Assembly (NCBI GenBank): GCA_012861695.1
Contig: JAAOOA010000016.1
Coordinates: forward strand, 27,442,472 to 27,506,471
Source of the DNA: Trematomus loennbergii
Taxonomy: Eukaryota > Chordata > Actinopteri > Perciformes > Nototheniidae
DNA length: 64,000 nucleotides
Reading direction: 5' to 3'
Shown one piece after another: positions 1 through 13,700 of this stretch (position 1 is its first letter; every line of letters starts with the position of its first letter). A program made the translations under genes and the position numbers. The notes beneath the pieces are model-generated. The model searched no databases. It was not told where the DNA came from and saw only the letters and a list, made by a program, of their open reading frames with translations.

Positions 1-486
1 ACACCTTTTCAGAAATCCTTTTACATTTTTGTTTTCTACATTTTAGGTTTGTTCATTTTTAGGATCATTTTTAAACTGTACATTTATAGCGTACAATATA
101 TTTTATAACTTATAATATATATTTATAAAAAATGTACTAAAATGTATTATTATTTTTTTTTATTTATTATTTAGATTTTTTATAAAAAAAATTATAATCA
201 TAATAATGTCAAAAATAATACGGTTATTATTATTGTTTATTTGTATTATCATTATATTAGAGGTGTAGAAAACTAGTGTATTGGTACATTTAGTCTGATG
301 CGCTTTAGTGGTAGCATTTGTAGTAATATTGATCATTTTTTTATGAATTATTAAAATGTTTGTGCTCTGGAAGATGTCTTGCTGTTATTTTGTTCTTTGA
401 AATTAAATATTTTCCCTGAGATGGGGATTTAGAAATATTTTAACTCACTTAACATAATTGTTGTTAACCTTACATTAATTACCCAG
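1..486. other. plcb1 intron, no feature seen
   Basis: AT-rich sequence ending in an acceptor at 481-486. I see no coding, RNA or repeat signal beyond short A/T runs. Confidence 0.6.
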
Positions 487-611
487 ATATAATAAATCCC
501 AGTTGAGTCGTATCTACCCAAAAGGAACCAGAGTGGATTCCTCTAACTTCATGCCGCAGCTTTTCTGGAACGCCGGCTGTCAACTCGTGGCTCTCAACTA
601 CCAGACTATAG
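487..611 (+). CDS. plcb1: plcb1 exon, catalytic Y region
   Basis: The exon reads [20 protein letters not shown] and then [19 protein letters not shown], which is the highly conserved substrate-side strand of the PLC Y box. It is preceded by an acceptor (ACCCAG) and ends at a GTGAGC donor, leaving one base of the next codon. The frame is clean. The intron that follows, 3.2 kb, is filled by nested transposons. Confidence 0.9.
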
Positions 612-1694
612 GTGAGCATTCAGTGTTTTAATGTCAACATGTTACGCAAAAGAGCAGTGATTTTTAAACCTTAAACTAAAAACTTTGTGGCATTCTTCCT
701 TCACAGTTTATGTAATTTAAAGGGGACCTATCATGCAAAATGCACTTTTTGATGTCTTTTATACATACATATGTGTAAAATAAAACCTTTCTCTTTTCCT
801 CCGTACCCACATCTTTAAAAACTGAGGTACAACGAGTGGATACAGATTTGCTGCCGATATGACGTCCAATCGGCGGTGGACCCACAGAGAGTTGATATCA
901 GAAACAATGCCTGATGTTTTTTGGACGTAATCTCGTCTTTGTTTACATTAGCAAGCCTCGCTAACACTCAGAGCTAACCTGTACTGGAGAGCACATGTGT
1001 TTAAAACGCAGGAAATAAAAAAAGGAACTCACCTTGTGATAAACCCGCAAGAGAAAAGGCATTTGAGCTCCATACTGTTTCAGAAATAATCCTTGATGTG
1101 GTTTAGAACAGGATGGCGTTTTATCACAGCAGAATTTAACTTTATCTCCGGTAGAATTCTGATCAGGCATTAGCTCCGCCTCCTCTTTTTTTTTTTTTTC
1201 AAGCTAAGGACCCAAAATCTGCTTTTCTCTAACAGGGCTGCAAAAGAGGGGTATGAGCAGGGGTTAAATTGGGATTTGATATGTGGGGGGGCTCTGTGTG
1301 GGGGGGGGGGGGGTCGAGGATCTCATTATTAGACCTTGAGGGCTATACTGTATATGAGGCCCTAAAGGAACTGCTCCATTATCTGTATCAAATGCACACA
1401 TTGATGCCACCAAATGACACAATACAAATAGAAAGTACTACTAATAAATTGGAATTAATTTATATCTTAAATTATTAATGTACACACAAAAATGTATACA
1501 CATATCCAACCTTCAAATTGCTATTTTAAATCAAAATTGCTCTGCACACTTGCTAAAGAATATTTGTGTGGAAATCTCAGTTCATTTGTAGGGCTGCGAG
1601 ATTATGGCCAAAAGTATGCTGTACATTTCACTGTAAAAGATTTAATCATCACCAAATTTGGTGTTATTATGACCGATCATCACTCAGCTTTATG

Positions 1695-1769
<75 letters not shown>

Positions 1770-4700
1770 TTAGAATGGTTTAGGAAACAGGCTCTGTGTT
1801 ACAAGACGGGTCGGGGGTTTCGCGGCACCGCTGCAGACTCTGCACAGAGGAGCAGCGGAGTCCGGGCGGGGGGGCTGCGGGCTGCAGCTCCTTATCGGAG
1901 CAGAGACACGTTCACTAAGCCGAAAAACGATATCCGGTCACAGAGATCTGCTATTTTAAAGTAAAGTCAACACATATCGACCCTAAATATAATCTATATT
2001 AAGAACAAGAAAAGTTTTAACATATCGTTTTTGGAATACAAATGTGCGAGGGTGATGAAGTCAGAGCATCGTCCTATGTGCCGGGGCTTAGCCCCGGACA
2101 GCCCCGGCCCAATTTAACCCCTGGGTATGAGCAGTATGAGGGATGGCTACAATAGGCGCTTTTCCCAGAAATAGTTCCGATAGTTCCTGGGATTTTGCGT
2201 TCACACCAAAAAGTACTGGAACTAGAAAAAGGTTCCAATTTCTGATTGGCTGGGCGAATTGCAAACCACGCCCCGTAAAACTCGGAAAAGTTTTGTGAAG
2301 CCGCCATTGTATTTGCTGGCATTAGCATTATTAGCATTAGCATTAGCATTAGCCCAGTGCACCAACGGAGAGAGACTAACTTATGGCAACACAAAAAAAA
2401 CATGGGAGCGGTGGAGTGATGAGGAGGTGTCGGCGTTCTAGCGATTTACTCGGAAGGCTTCAGTAGAAGCTGCTGGGAAGACTCCCAGCAGCTTCTACTG
2501 AAGCCAGTCCCCAACTCCGGGGACTTCCGTCGGGGACTTCGGGTGGCAGTATACGCCGTGAAGTTGTTTGCGGCCTGCCAGTAAACTCAAAGCAGAAGAA
2601 GAAGAAGTGACGGCTTCATTTGCCTAATCCTTCCTCAGGGACTTATTCCGGTGTGAACTAAAGAGTTCCGATTAACTAAGTACTGGGAACTAAGTACGGC
2701 AAAGTGCTTGGTGTGAAAGCGCCTAATGGGTGATCTGTTTGGTATTTTAAGCAAAAGACTTCACAGACATGTTTTGTATAGGTATGGCCCTACAATATAT
2801 TTTTCCAATATAACATAATACATTACATTACATTTAGCTGACGCTTTTATCCAAAGCGACTTACAATAAGTGCATTCGACCAAGAAGATACAAACTTGAA
2901 GAAAACAGAATCATATAAGTACATTAGTTTGAATAGAGCCAAAACATTTCAAGTGCTACTCAACAGGCTTTAGATAAGCCAGTCCTTTATTAGTATATAA
3001 GTGCTTTGTTAGTAATTATTTGTTAGTAATTTTATTGCTCGAAGTGGAGTCGAAAGAGATGAGTTTTCAGTCTGCGCCGGAAGATGTGTAGGCTTTCTGC
3101 TGTCCTGATGTCAATGGGGAGCTCAGGTCAACTTGAAATGTTTAGGGATAAAGTGCTTAAAATGTCCAGTAATTCCTAAGAAAAGAAGACACATTAGAAG
3201 ACTGCTTATACTGTAATAAACGACCAGATTTATTAACCTTACCTCTGCGAACAAGAGTTCCCTGAATAATTAAAAGTATTTTCAGGCAACTAAATCTAGA
3301 CACTCGTGCAAAAATGGCGGCAGGTGGGCGCTAGAGAATATGAGAAAATATATCAATTAATTTAGTTTAATGAAGATTAAATATGACTTTTAATATTCAT
3401 TAAGTCTATTGTTGTTATTTGATCACTGCTAATTGATATAAAAATGTGTATAGGGGCAAGTAGGTTTCTTGAACCGTAGTGAAACATAGTCAGTGTTATA
3501 CAATTTATCAACAATACTTCAATATAATTAATACATATTTCACCACTTGCTATTAAGATGAAAGGACATTGCAAACACTGCACTTAATTTCGTTTGCTAA
3601 CTGCATCCAAAATCAGTACAAGTTCAATTGATTTAAGCTTTTCAAGATTTTCATAAATTCAAAGCATCAAAACTCGGAATTCAAGCAGCTATTAGTGGGA
3701 TGCTAAAATAATGTATTTTACAGCTCTTTTGGACTGATAGCTCATATATACACTTATATTGTGACTCTTATTTTTTACCGATTTATTTAACCGCATTGCA
3801 GAAAGTTTGTACTTAGCTTAATATTGTCTTTTTGTCCCAGATTTGTCCATGCAGCTGAATCTCTTCATGTTTGAGTATAACGGTCGCAGCGGCTACAGAC
3901 TTAAGCCGGAGTTCATGAGACGACCGGACAAACACTTCGACCCTTTTGCAGAAAACACGGTGGACGGCATCGTGGCTAACACCCTCTCTGTGAAGGTACT
4001 TTCCTCTTTAAAGGGACAGTTCAACAGAGATGGCAAAAGTACACACATCCTTTACTCAAGTAGAAGTACAGATACTCGTGTTTAAAAATACTCTGGTAAA
4101 AGTAGAAGTACTGACTAAACTTCTTTACTCAAGTAAAAGTAAAAAGGGCTTTGAAATGTACTTAAGTAAAAAGTACCCATAACTAGCAGCTGTTTTAAAG
4201 AGTACCTGACCTCCCTTTATATTAATAGAACAATAATGTCATTGTTAGCTAATGAATGTTTCCATGCTGAACAACGGCAACATGACAACGTTTTCATTGG
4301 TCCCTCTTCTTTAGAGAAGACCAGGAAATGATGGATACACGGATCGTGTTCAAATCAATAGGCACGCAATGACTCTAAATAATAATGCTCACGCCACCAA
4401 ACACACATTCAAACTAAAGGAACCAGCCTGTTTGGAAAATGTAAGAAGTAGAAAGTACAGGTATTTGTGTTCAAAATGTAAGAAGTAAAAGTAAAAAGTC
4501 GTCAGAAAAATAAGTCGTGGAGTAAAGTACTGATACCAGAAAAATGTACTTAAGTACAGTAACGAATTATTTGTACTCCATTCTGCATTTCAGAGAGTTT
4601 GAAGTGGGGTCGTTTGAGGTATTTATCTAAAACCAAGCCCTAGTTTGGAGAAATACACAGTAATGGCTGCACAGAAACTGATCAATGCACTTGTGTGGAC

Positions 4701-7700
4701 AGGGGTAGCAGCAAAACGGGGGGTTACGTATTGTAACCCTAGTTATATAAACACAGGCGGAGCCCTCTACTGGACTCTATGGGTACTACTCTCTATCATG
4801 CTGTGCGTGCTTTCACCTACTGAATTTACGTAAACGTAGCCGGCCAATCGGGGCGAGCCTACCTGAATGCGCGCGCAGGCCCACAGTATATAAGGCGGCT
4901 CCAGCCGCCGCCCCACTATCGTATACACTCTTCAGCGAGCGGACTAGGAAAGACAGGGCCTCCAGGTAGAGGGCTCCGCCTGTGTTTATATAACTAGGGT
5001 TACAATACGTAACCCCCCGTTATATCTCTCACAGGCTCCGCCCTCTACTGGACTCTATGGGTACAGTGGGCGGAGCCCCGATGTATAAACGCCCTGTCGT
5101 CCAACAACATCGACCCACCACACCGTCCCTGACCGGCTTTTGGCTAATATCCACTGCATCCCCACTTCCTCCCATCCGGTTGTAACCGTGGAGAAGTCGG
5201 GGCCGCAACTTGGATAAGGCACACTCACACACGCTTACCTCGTGTAGAGTGTGCATGGAAAAAAATTGTGCGGAGACTCCGTCTGGAGCCTACCGCGCAC
5301 CATGTTCCCCAGGTCCCTCAGGAGCATGGGAAAACATAAGTGCACCACATCCCCCACACTCACACACGCTCCGTGTAGAGTGGGCATGGACAATAGTGAG
5401 GAAGGCTCTCCCAGCCTGCAGAGCCTCCAGCCCTGTATGGGGCTGATTGTACACCATGTCTCCCGAGTCCCTCAGGAGCATGGGAAAACACAAGTGTTTT
5501 ATGTCCAGGGGGGGGGGTCAGATACCTGCTGACCCACAGCCACCCCCCTCTCACCAGTCATGCGTTGCCTCGGCAAGCACCGACGACGAGAAGGAGCCAG
5601 ACATGTCCAGGAGATAACATTTTATGAAGGGGCCTGGCGTAGACCAAGACGCCGCCGTGCATATATCTTCTACACTCACGCCGCTGAATAAGGCTGTTGA
5701 CACAGCCACAGCCCGTGTAGAATGTGCACGGACCCCAGTGGGGAGGGCTCTCCCCGCCCGGGCATGTGTAATGCACCTGCATAGCCATCCTGTTAGGCGC
5801 TTCTTTGAGAGGGCTTTTCCAGCCACACCATCCCCAAAGCACACAAACAGTTGTTCAGTGCGCCTAATGGCAGCCGTGCGCTCTACATAGCATGCTAGCG
5901 CACGCACTGGGCAGAGGAGGTGCAATTTAGCCTCCCTGGCCCCAATATGGGGTGGAAGATTAAAGCCACCTAACTGAATAGCCCTTGATCTGAATGAACT
6001 TCTGATACTCTTAGGAGTAAAGTGGTTCGGCCTGAGTGTCGCCCCGCTACGGTCACCCCGGATCAAAAGACAACTTGGGTGTACCGACAGAGCGGTCAGC
6101 TCGGACACTCTTTTAGCCGAAGTCAAGGCAAGTAGCAATGCTGTCTTCCATGACAGTGCTTAGGGAGGAAAGCTCCAGAGGCTCAAATGGTTCTGTGACC
6201 AGAGCCTCGAGCACCAACGGCAGGTCCCACTGCGGGGCGGAGGCGTGCACTACCGGGCGCTGCCTCCTGACCCCCTGCAAAAACCGCGTCATAAGCGGCT
6301 GACTGAAGGCTGACCTGCCTCCAAATCCCTCATGGCAGGACGAAATGGCTGCTGCATACACCTTAATTGTGGAATGAGCCAGCCCCCTGTCCACCAGTAT
6401 CTGTAAGTAGGTAAGAATAGAGCCCAGCGTGCACGACAGAGGCTCTAGACTCCTTCCTTCACACCATCGCCGGAATCCCGCCCACTTTGGCCTGTAACAA
6501 GCTGTGGTGGATTCTGCTCTTGCTGCTTGGATAGTCTGAATAACGTTATCAGACAGCCCCACCTGTCTCAGCCTGTCCCTCTCAGGAGCCAAGCCTGGAG
6601 AGGTTGGCCCAGAGTGGGTAACGCCCCTATTGCACCTGCTTCCTGAGACAGCGCTCCCCAGACCTGAGGAATCGCTCAGGGCTGGCCCACCATCATCTGT
6701 GTTACCCCCGCGTTACCACGGCGCCAGGCGGCGATCTGGGGCCACCAGGATGATTGACAGCTGTTCCCGCCTCACCCTCTCCAGGAGGGGGGGGATAAGG
6801 TGCAGCGGTGGAAAGGCGTAAAGCAGCTTTCTTGGCCATGGCTCGTGTGCAAACGTGTCGACCCCCAAGGGCGGGTTGTCCCACCGAGCCAGGGAGAACC
6901 ACAGGGCACAGTGGCTGTTGCGCCGATTGGCGAACAGGTCCACCTCTGCTCTACCGAACTGAGTCCAGACCTGCTTCACCACCTCCGGGTGAAGCCTCCA
7001 CTCGTCTGGCAGGGGTCCGCCTCTTGACATGAGGTCGGCCCCCCTGTTCTCCCGTCCCGGGATGTGAGCCCTTAGAGACAACACAATCTGTGAAACCCAC
7101 AGCCACAGGTTCTCTGCTGCGGTCAACCAGGCTATTGAGCGGACTCCGCCCTGCCTGTTGATGTACGCCACTGTGGTGCGGTTGTCGCTCCTTACTAGCA
7201 CCTGTTTGCCCTGTATTAAGGGTTTGCAGTGCTGTAGGACCAACATCACTGCTTGCAGCTCCAGGAGGTTGCTGTGCCGCCAGAGGCCAGCAACCACCCA
7301 CAGCCTTTCTAGACACGTCCCCCCCCATCCTGTCACTTTCTTTTTCTTTGAAGCGTCTGTGAAGACTGTGATATAGGAGGTTACCTGCCCCAGTGGAGCT
7401 CCCCTCTGCAGATTCTCTGGGGACCCCCAGAATCGGAGGTTGCTCTCTACTGAGGGGGGGGATGGCCACCAGACGTCGTTTGTGTCTTAAGATCTAAACG
7501 AAGGCCGGTAAACCACATCTGCATGCGACGTGCATGCAGCAGTCCGAGTGGCACTACGGAGTGAGCAGCCGTCATGAGACCCAAAGTCTGCATGATATCA
7601 AAGCTGTCACCGTCGCCCCCTGACGCAGCCTGCAGACTGCCCGCAGCAGGGATGCCTGTCTGCTTTCTGTCAGGGTGACACGTAGTCTGCCTGCATCGAG

Positions 7701-10700
7701 CATCACCCCCAGATATTCTACCTGCTGGTGAGGTATGGGGGAGCTCTTCTTCCAATTGACCGCAACTTCTTTTTCAACCCAACTTGGTTAGGTGTAGGAT
7801 CAATTGGGCTGTGTGCAGTATTGCCCATTCCCTGGACCTGGCCATAACTATGAGGTCGTCCCTCATGCCATGGTCCCGCAGCGGTTGCAGCGTCATGGCT
7901 GAACGTGCGTGGGGATAGGGAGTAGCCGAACGGCAGTCTGTTGTACTCGTAGGCTACCCCCTGGAAGGCAAAACGCGAATACTTTCTGTGCTCTTGGAGC
8001 AATTTCGCCATGAAAGTAAGCGTTCTTCAGGTCGATGGTTGTGAACCAATCGCCTGGCTGCACCAGTCTCAGTAACTGTTTCATAGTTAACATATGGAAC
8101 TTCTTGCATGCAATGTGCTGGTTCAGGCATTGAAGATCCAGAATGGGCCTGAATTCTCCTGTCTTCTTGGGAACCAGGAAGTACAGGGAATAATGCCCCT
8201 TCTCTCTGACTTGAGAGTGCACATGCTGAGAGGAAACCTCCTCCTGGGATGACAGATGTGCTTCTCTCCTGCCTCTGAACGGAGGAGGGATGCTGCAAAA
8301 CTGGAGTGAATAACCCAGTCTCAGTGTCCTGTCCATGCGCTCTGTTAATACACCACTGATTTTCCATTCCCCATAACATTGTGTTAGGGGATGTGCAATC
8401 AGCTGCGGCGCCGCAGCTATGAAGCTGTGGTACTCTCTGGTGGCCCACTCCGCCGTCAAACCCTCCATAAAAGGAAGTTTGACCCATGGGGGGCTGACAC
8501 AGAAAGGGCCGTTTTTCTATAATGTAGTTTCCACTCAGGCCGATTTTTAACTGAGGTCCCTGAACGCACCACGGCATGCTCCCGTGAGAGCGCGCGCTCC
8601 ACCATAATGCTGTTTTCTCTTAGAGAGAAATAAGCATTAATCGGAGCTTCTTCTGTCCATGAACGCGCCGCGGCCCGCTCTCGGGGGGGGGCCGCGCGTC
8701 GTCATAATGCCGTCTCTTGAAACGGACATTATGGGAAATGTGGAATGTGGAGAGCAGGGGCGTCGCCTGGACCTGAAAACATTCGGGGCTTAGCCCACAG
8801 TGGTGGTGGCACTACAGTGGCATTTTTACTGCAACACTCCCACACACACACACACAGTACACCCGCGACTGTTACAATGAATGCTCGATAATCAGCTCAC
8901 GGCATATAGGCAGGGTAAAGTGGTATTTTTTATGAGTGGGGACCTCACCTCCTCTAGGGGGGTCCGGGGGATGCTCCCCCGGGAAGATTTTTTTTTAAAT
9001 ATTTAAGTTAAAAGCATCAATCTGGTGCACTTTGAGAGCAAAATGAAGAGATCTATGGATACCTCTCTCAACACCCATATGAAGCAGAACTGTAAACAGA
9101 TGTACTTTTTCTTTATGGATATTTTACTAATCACTCCCATTTAAACTCTATTCTTGTTTTACTGCCATATAGTATTTTTAACTGTTTTTCCTTTATTCTC
9201 TTATTTTTTTTAAACTATAATGATCATATGAAGGTGCCGCGGAATAATCTTTTGAATAATTTGTGACCAAACCGTTAGAGACCCACTGAGATAACTTAGA
9301 CTAAAGTTAAATATCTAAACACTCAGAGAGTCCTTTAGCTCACCTGAGTCTCTCAGTCTGAGAGGAGAGGACTCTCCTCCAGCTTCTTGTGGAACAAACA
9401 GTTCCATATGTCCGTTAGTGCAGCTAGCTAACCAGATGCTAACAACACGTCCATGCTGGCACCGGTCCCTCCCTCCCCCTCTCTCCCCCTCTCTCCCTCT
9501 CTCCCTCTCTCTCTCCCTCTCTCTCTATCACACTAAATGCGCTATTGCCACACCACACACAGAGCCGAGTTTGAATGACACAAGCACACGTTTATTTCCA
9601 TGCAACTCTCTGATTGGTCTGGTGTCATGCCTCTGTTGCATTCACTGAACACGGGAAATTACAGTGCTGCCGTCCTCTCTTGTGTCATTATGAGGTTCAC
9701 GTAAAGCACGGTTAATGTATTATATTATTGAGGGAGAATTGTCCGGGCTCAGAAAAAACATTCGGGCTAAAGCCCCGGATGCCCAGGCCAGGCGACGCCA
9801 CTGGTGGAGAGAGATGACTCTTACTCTGGGATAAATGCAATCGTTTTTACTGAATGCATTTTACACACACATATCACTCTAGAACTAGAGTTACACTACG
9901 TAACGCACTGTTCTTTTTGCGGAGGTCCCTGAACACACCGGGCCACTCTCATGGGGGCCGCGCCTCATAATGGGTGTCCAATTAACATCGTATGAAAACG
10001 GCCTTGCCGATCTCAACGAGACATTATGGGAAAAATGTGGAATTGTGGAGAGATATGACTCTTACTGGGATAAATGCAATCGTTTTTACTAAATGCATTT
10101 TTTACACACACATCACTCTAGAACTAGGGTTACTATATACGTAACCCACCGTTCTTGCAACAGGCCTCTTTTCGACTTTGGAGCCACATCTAAGAAGCTG
10201 TAGTATTCTCTGGTGCCTACTCCGCTGCCAAACCTTCCATAAAAGGGAGTTCTGGCATGGGGGCTGACACAGAAAAGGGCCGATTTTCTACCGAGGTTCT
10301 TGAACGCACCGCGGCAGCTCCCGTGGGGCCGCGGCTCTGTCAAATGCCATCTCTTTGAAACGGACATTTATGGTGAAAAGTGGAAATGTGGAGAGAGATG
10401 ACTCTTACTCTGGATAAATGCAATCGTTTTCACTGAATGCATTTCTCACACACACACATCACTCTCTTGAACCCGCACAGTGCTTTGACAGCACTACGGT
10501 TTATTCCACTCACGTGCACGCGCCCACCTGCTGGCTCCTATACTGGAGTTTACAGAGGGGGCGGGGAGTGGGACAGTGTTCTTTCCTCTGGGGATGAGCA
10601 AGAAGCAGCCTACTCCTCACCCACGTGACCAAGGAGATCGATCCAAAGAGCCCTTCCGTAAACACGGGGGCTCCCAGGAGATCAACACGGTCCTTTTTGA

Positions 10701-13700
10701 AAGTGCCATGCGGCGTGATCCCTCACCGGGATACCACACGGCAGACAACGGCGGCGGCCACGATCAAGCTACAAATAATCGCTCTGATCTGCGAGGTGAG
10801 GGCATCTCCAGCAATGAGCGAGATGCCCAACACACCCGTTGTTTATCTGCAGTCGCCCTGTCACGCGGTAGCGTGGCAGAGCTCTTTTCAGCTCCCTGCC
10901 CAGCCTGCTGCCCGCTGGGAGCAGCTGCGCTCCGCCGCCATGGTCATCACCTAGGGCGGTGGACCTCCATGGACCGAACCCGGAAGTGCCCGACAACGGC
11001 AAACGGAGCCATCCGCCCCGCTGGAATGGCGAACGTGAATGGCACCCGCCTCGGCCATATCATGGTCCCCCAAACACTCTAACAGAGGTGTGGAGATCGG
11101 TGCCCGCGATCAAACCAAGGCAGGTGGGGCATGGCCGAGATTCCAGTAATGGTGAGTCCATTTTTCGTTTCTTCTAATCTTCTAATCTTCGTACGTTTAA
11201 CTCTTCGGTTGTCAGCTCGTCTGAAGAGAAAAAGGATAGTGGGCGGCGGCTGTAGCCGCCTTATATACTGTGGGCCTGCCCGCGCATTCAGGTAGGCTCG
11301 CCCAATTGGCCGGCTACGTTTACGTAAATTCAGTAGGTGAAAGCACGCACAGCATGATAGAGAGTAGTACCCATAGAGTCCGTAGAGGGCGGAGCCTGTG
11401 TGAGATATAACACCCTGAAGGAAAGCCAACATCAATGTAGGATTATGAACATCTGTATGTATGGTTTACATCCATAATGCTCTCGCCAACCACCTGACTC
11501 CTTTGCCAAACTAGTAGTTTTTTCCTCCCAGAACACAGGAGTTGTTGGTGCACAGTCTATATAGTTAGTTGTTAGTTTGTGTTCCTGTGTGGATTCATTT
11601 TTGGATTCAGCAGCGGCAAATCTACTTTTGGGCTTCTAACGAAAATATGTGGACTCATGTGAGGGTTTTTAGGACTCATTCCTGCACCTCTCAATTACAT
11701 GTTAGTGTATTTACTGAAAGGTTTCCTTGTCTGTGTGTGTGTGATCCAGGTGATTTCGGACAGTTTCTCACTGAGAAGCGCGTGGGTGTGTATGTGGAGG
11801 CGACATGTTCGGACTTCCTGCAGACACCAGGAGGAAAGCCCTGAAACTAAAACCTCTCAGAACAACAACGCCGTCAACCCGGTGTGGGACGAGGAGCCCA
11901 TCGTCTTCAAAAGGTGAGACTCAACAGAAACCAACCTGAGCTGTAACTCTGACTCATCTGCTGATAACTCTTCCTCCTACTTCCTGTTGAAAAAGCTTCT
12001 GATATCCATTAGTGTAGCTAGCTCCAGATGCTAACAACATAACCATGTGATGATGTTCTGACTCTCTGACTCTCTGTCTCTCTGTCTCTCTGTCTCTCTG
12101 TCTCTCTGACTCTCTGACTCTCTGTCTCTCTAACTCTCTGTCTCTCTGTCTCTCTGACTCTCTGACTCTCTGACTCTCTGCAGGTGATTCTTCCCACTCT
12201 GGCCTCGCTGAGGATCGCTGCTTTTGAGGAAGGAGGAAAGTTTATCGGTCATCGGATCATTCCAGTGTCTGCCATTAGACCAGGTAGTTATTCATCCACA
12301 TGAACTTCCTCTCTGTCTATTGTGAGACTGTAATGGGTCAGTGTGTAGTATTAAGAGGAAACTATTAGAAGAAATGTAATATTATCATACTCATTTTCAT
12401 TGCTATGTTTCCTTGTAATTTTGTCTTCATACATCTCAGTCTTTCTTGCCTGATTTTTTCATTATTACTCAACCAAAACATCAGACTCTTTGGCTTCAGA
12501 CAGTTGGTTGATTTTTCTTTCAGGTTATCGTTACATCGCTTGAGGAACGAGAAGAATCAGTCTCTGGTTCTGCCGGCTGTGTTTGTCTACATCGAGGTCA
12601 AAGACTACGTCCCAGACACCTTTGCAGGTAATAAATCAAAGAAAGTAAATACTGTTCTGCAGAAAAACAACTCTTCCTACATAGTTTCACAAAAAACGAG
12701 ATTTAAAATCAAGAAATTTGCTGAATTTCATGCAAGAATGTTTTTTTTTCGGACCAGTCTAATTTTCCTATAATAATAAACAATCATTTTAATTTGTTGA
12801 TTTTATTCAGTTTTATTACAGTATTTGTATGATAATATACAACTAAATATGTTGAGTAGAAGTACAAAGCAGCAGACAATGAAAATACAAGTACCTCAAT
12901 ATTGTGTTTATTTAATTCTCACATAAATGGACTTTAATGTTACACCACTGTAGACTTTATACTCAGTTCTTGAGTTGCAATCTACACAGACATTTTTCTG
13001 CACTTCAACAACATTTATAAGTAACTTAAATATGTCCACGTCCATGAAACAGACCCTATAAAGTACACGCAGCTCTGTATTCATCTAGGTTTTTTAATCT
13101 TTATCTGCATTTCCTGTCCAGATTGATCGAGGCTCTGTCCAACCCGATCCGGTACGTGAACCTTCTGGAGCAGCGGTCCAAACAGCTGGCCGCGCTGACA
13201 CTGGAGGATGGAGAGGAGGCGCACACCGAGGTGAGGCTCTGCTGGTTATTATAGTTATAGGACGCATCTTTCCATAATTACATTCAAATTCAAAGGTTTT
13301 ATTGTCATATGCACAAAGCTACAGTGTAGAAATGGCAATGAAAATCTTCTGACCTGAGCTCCTCCAACAATGCAAACATATATAATAAAATACAAAAATA
13401 CTAGATACAAATAAAAGGTAGTCTATATACATGTCAATATACATGTTTGCCTAGGGCCCCCACAGACTCTAGAATCGCCACTGCTTGGGTGTCTCCCTTA
13501 AAAAATACTTAAGATATTCATTAAAGAAAACTCAATTCTTGTTTTATTTGTTAATACTGAACTTGTGTTTGGCTGTTATTTATTCTTGTTGTGTTGTGTT
13601 TATTCAGGATGAGGCAGATACCTGTGCAGAGCGTAAGGCTGATCTGAAACCAGCTCCTCAGGAGAACGGGTTAAGCCCCGCCCCCGGCCATGCAGGCCAC

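Larger units (their letters stand above)
717..2815. mobile_element. TTAA-flanked MITE, broken by two later insertions
   Basis: The left end is TTAA followed by AGGGGACCTATCATGC. The matching right-half sequence (GATCTGTTTGGTATTT and TGTTTTGTATA) resumes at about 2728. The same family is intact at 14558-15436 and 61023-61519. The interior was hit by a hAT element (1258-2123) and then by an AAT-flanked element (2154-2724). The extreme right terminus is not recognisable. TTAA target duplications suggest piggyBac-type mobilisation. Confidence 0.65.
4715..11411 (-). mobile_element. DIRS-type tyrosine-recombinase retrotransposon, degenerate
   Basis: The ends are inverted repeats: about 4772-4930 matches the reverse complement of 11226-11411. 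Next to the left end lies a 56-bp perfect inverted pair (4715-4770 and 4966-5021), as expected for the internal complementary region of DIRS elements. On the - strand, in order, are RT (about 8577-7720), RNase H (7336-6713) and a tyrosine recombinase (6592-5551). All have frameshifts. Leader sequence is repeated near 8600, 9900-10040 and 10260-10400. A hAT element (8755-9803) has jumped into it. It sits antisense in a plcb1 intron. Confidence 0.88.

Noticed and set aside
10437..11177. Forward frames of 60-168 aa
   Set aside because: They lie on the opposite strand of the DIRS leader and show no family similarity.
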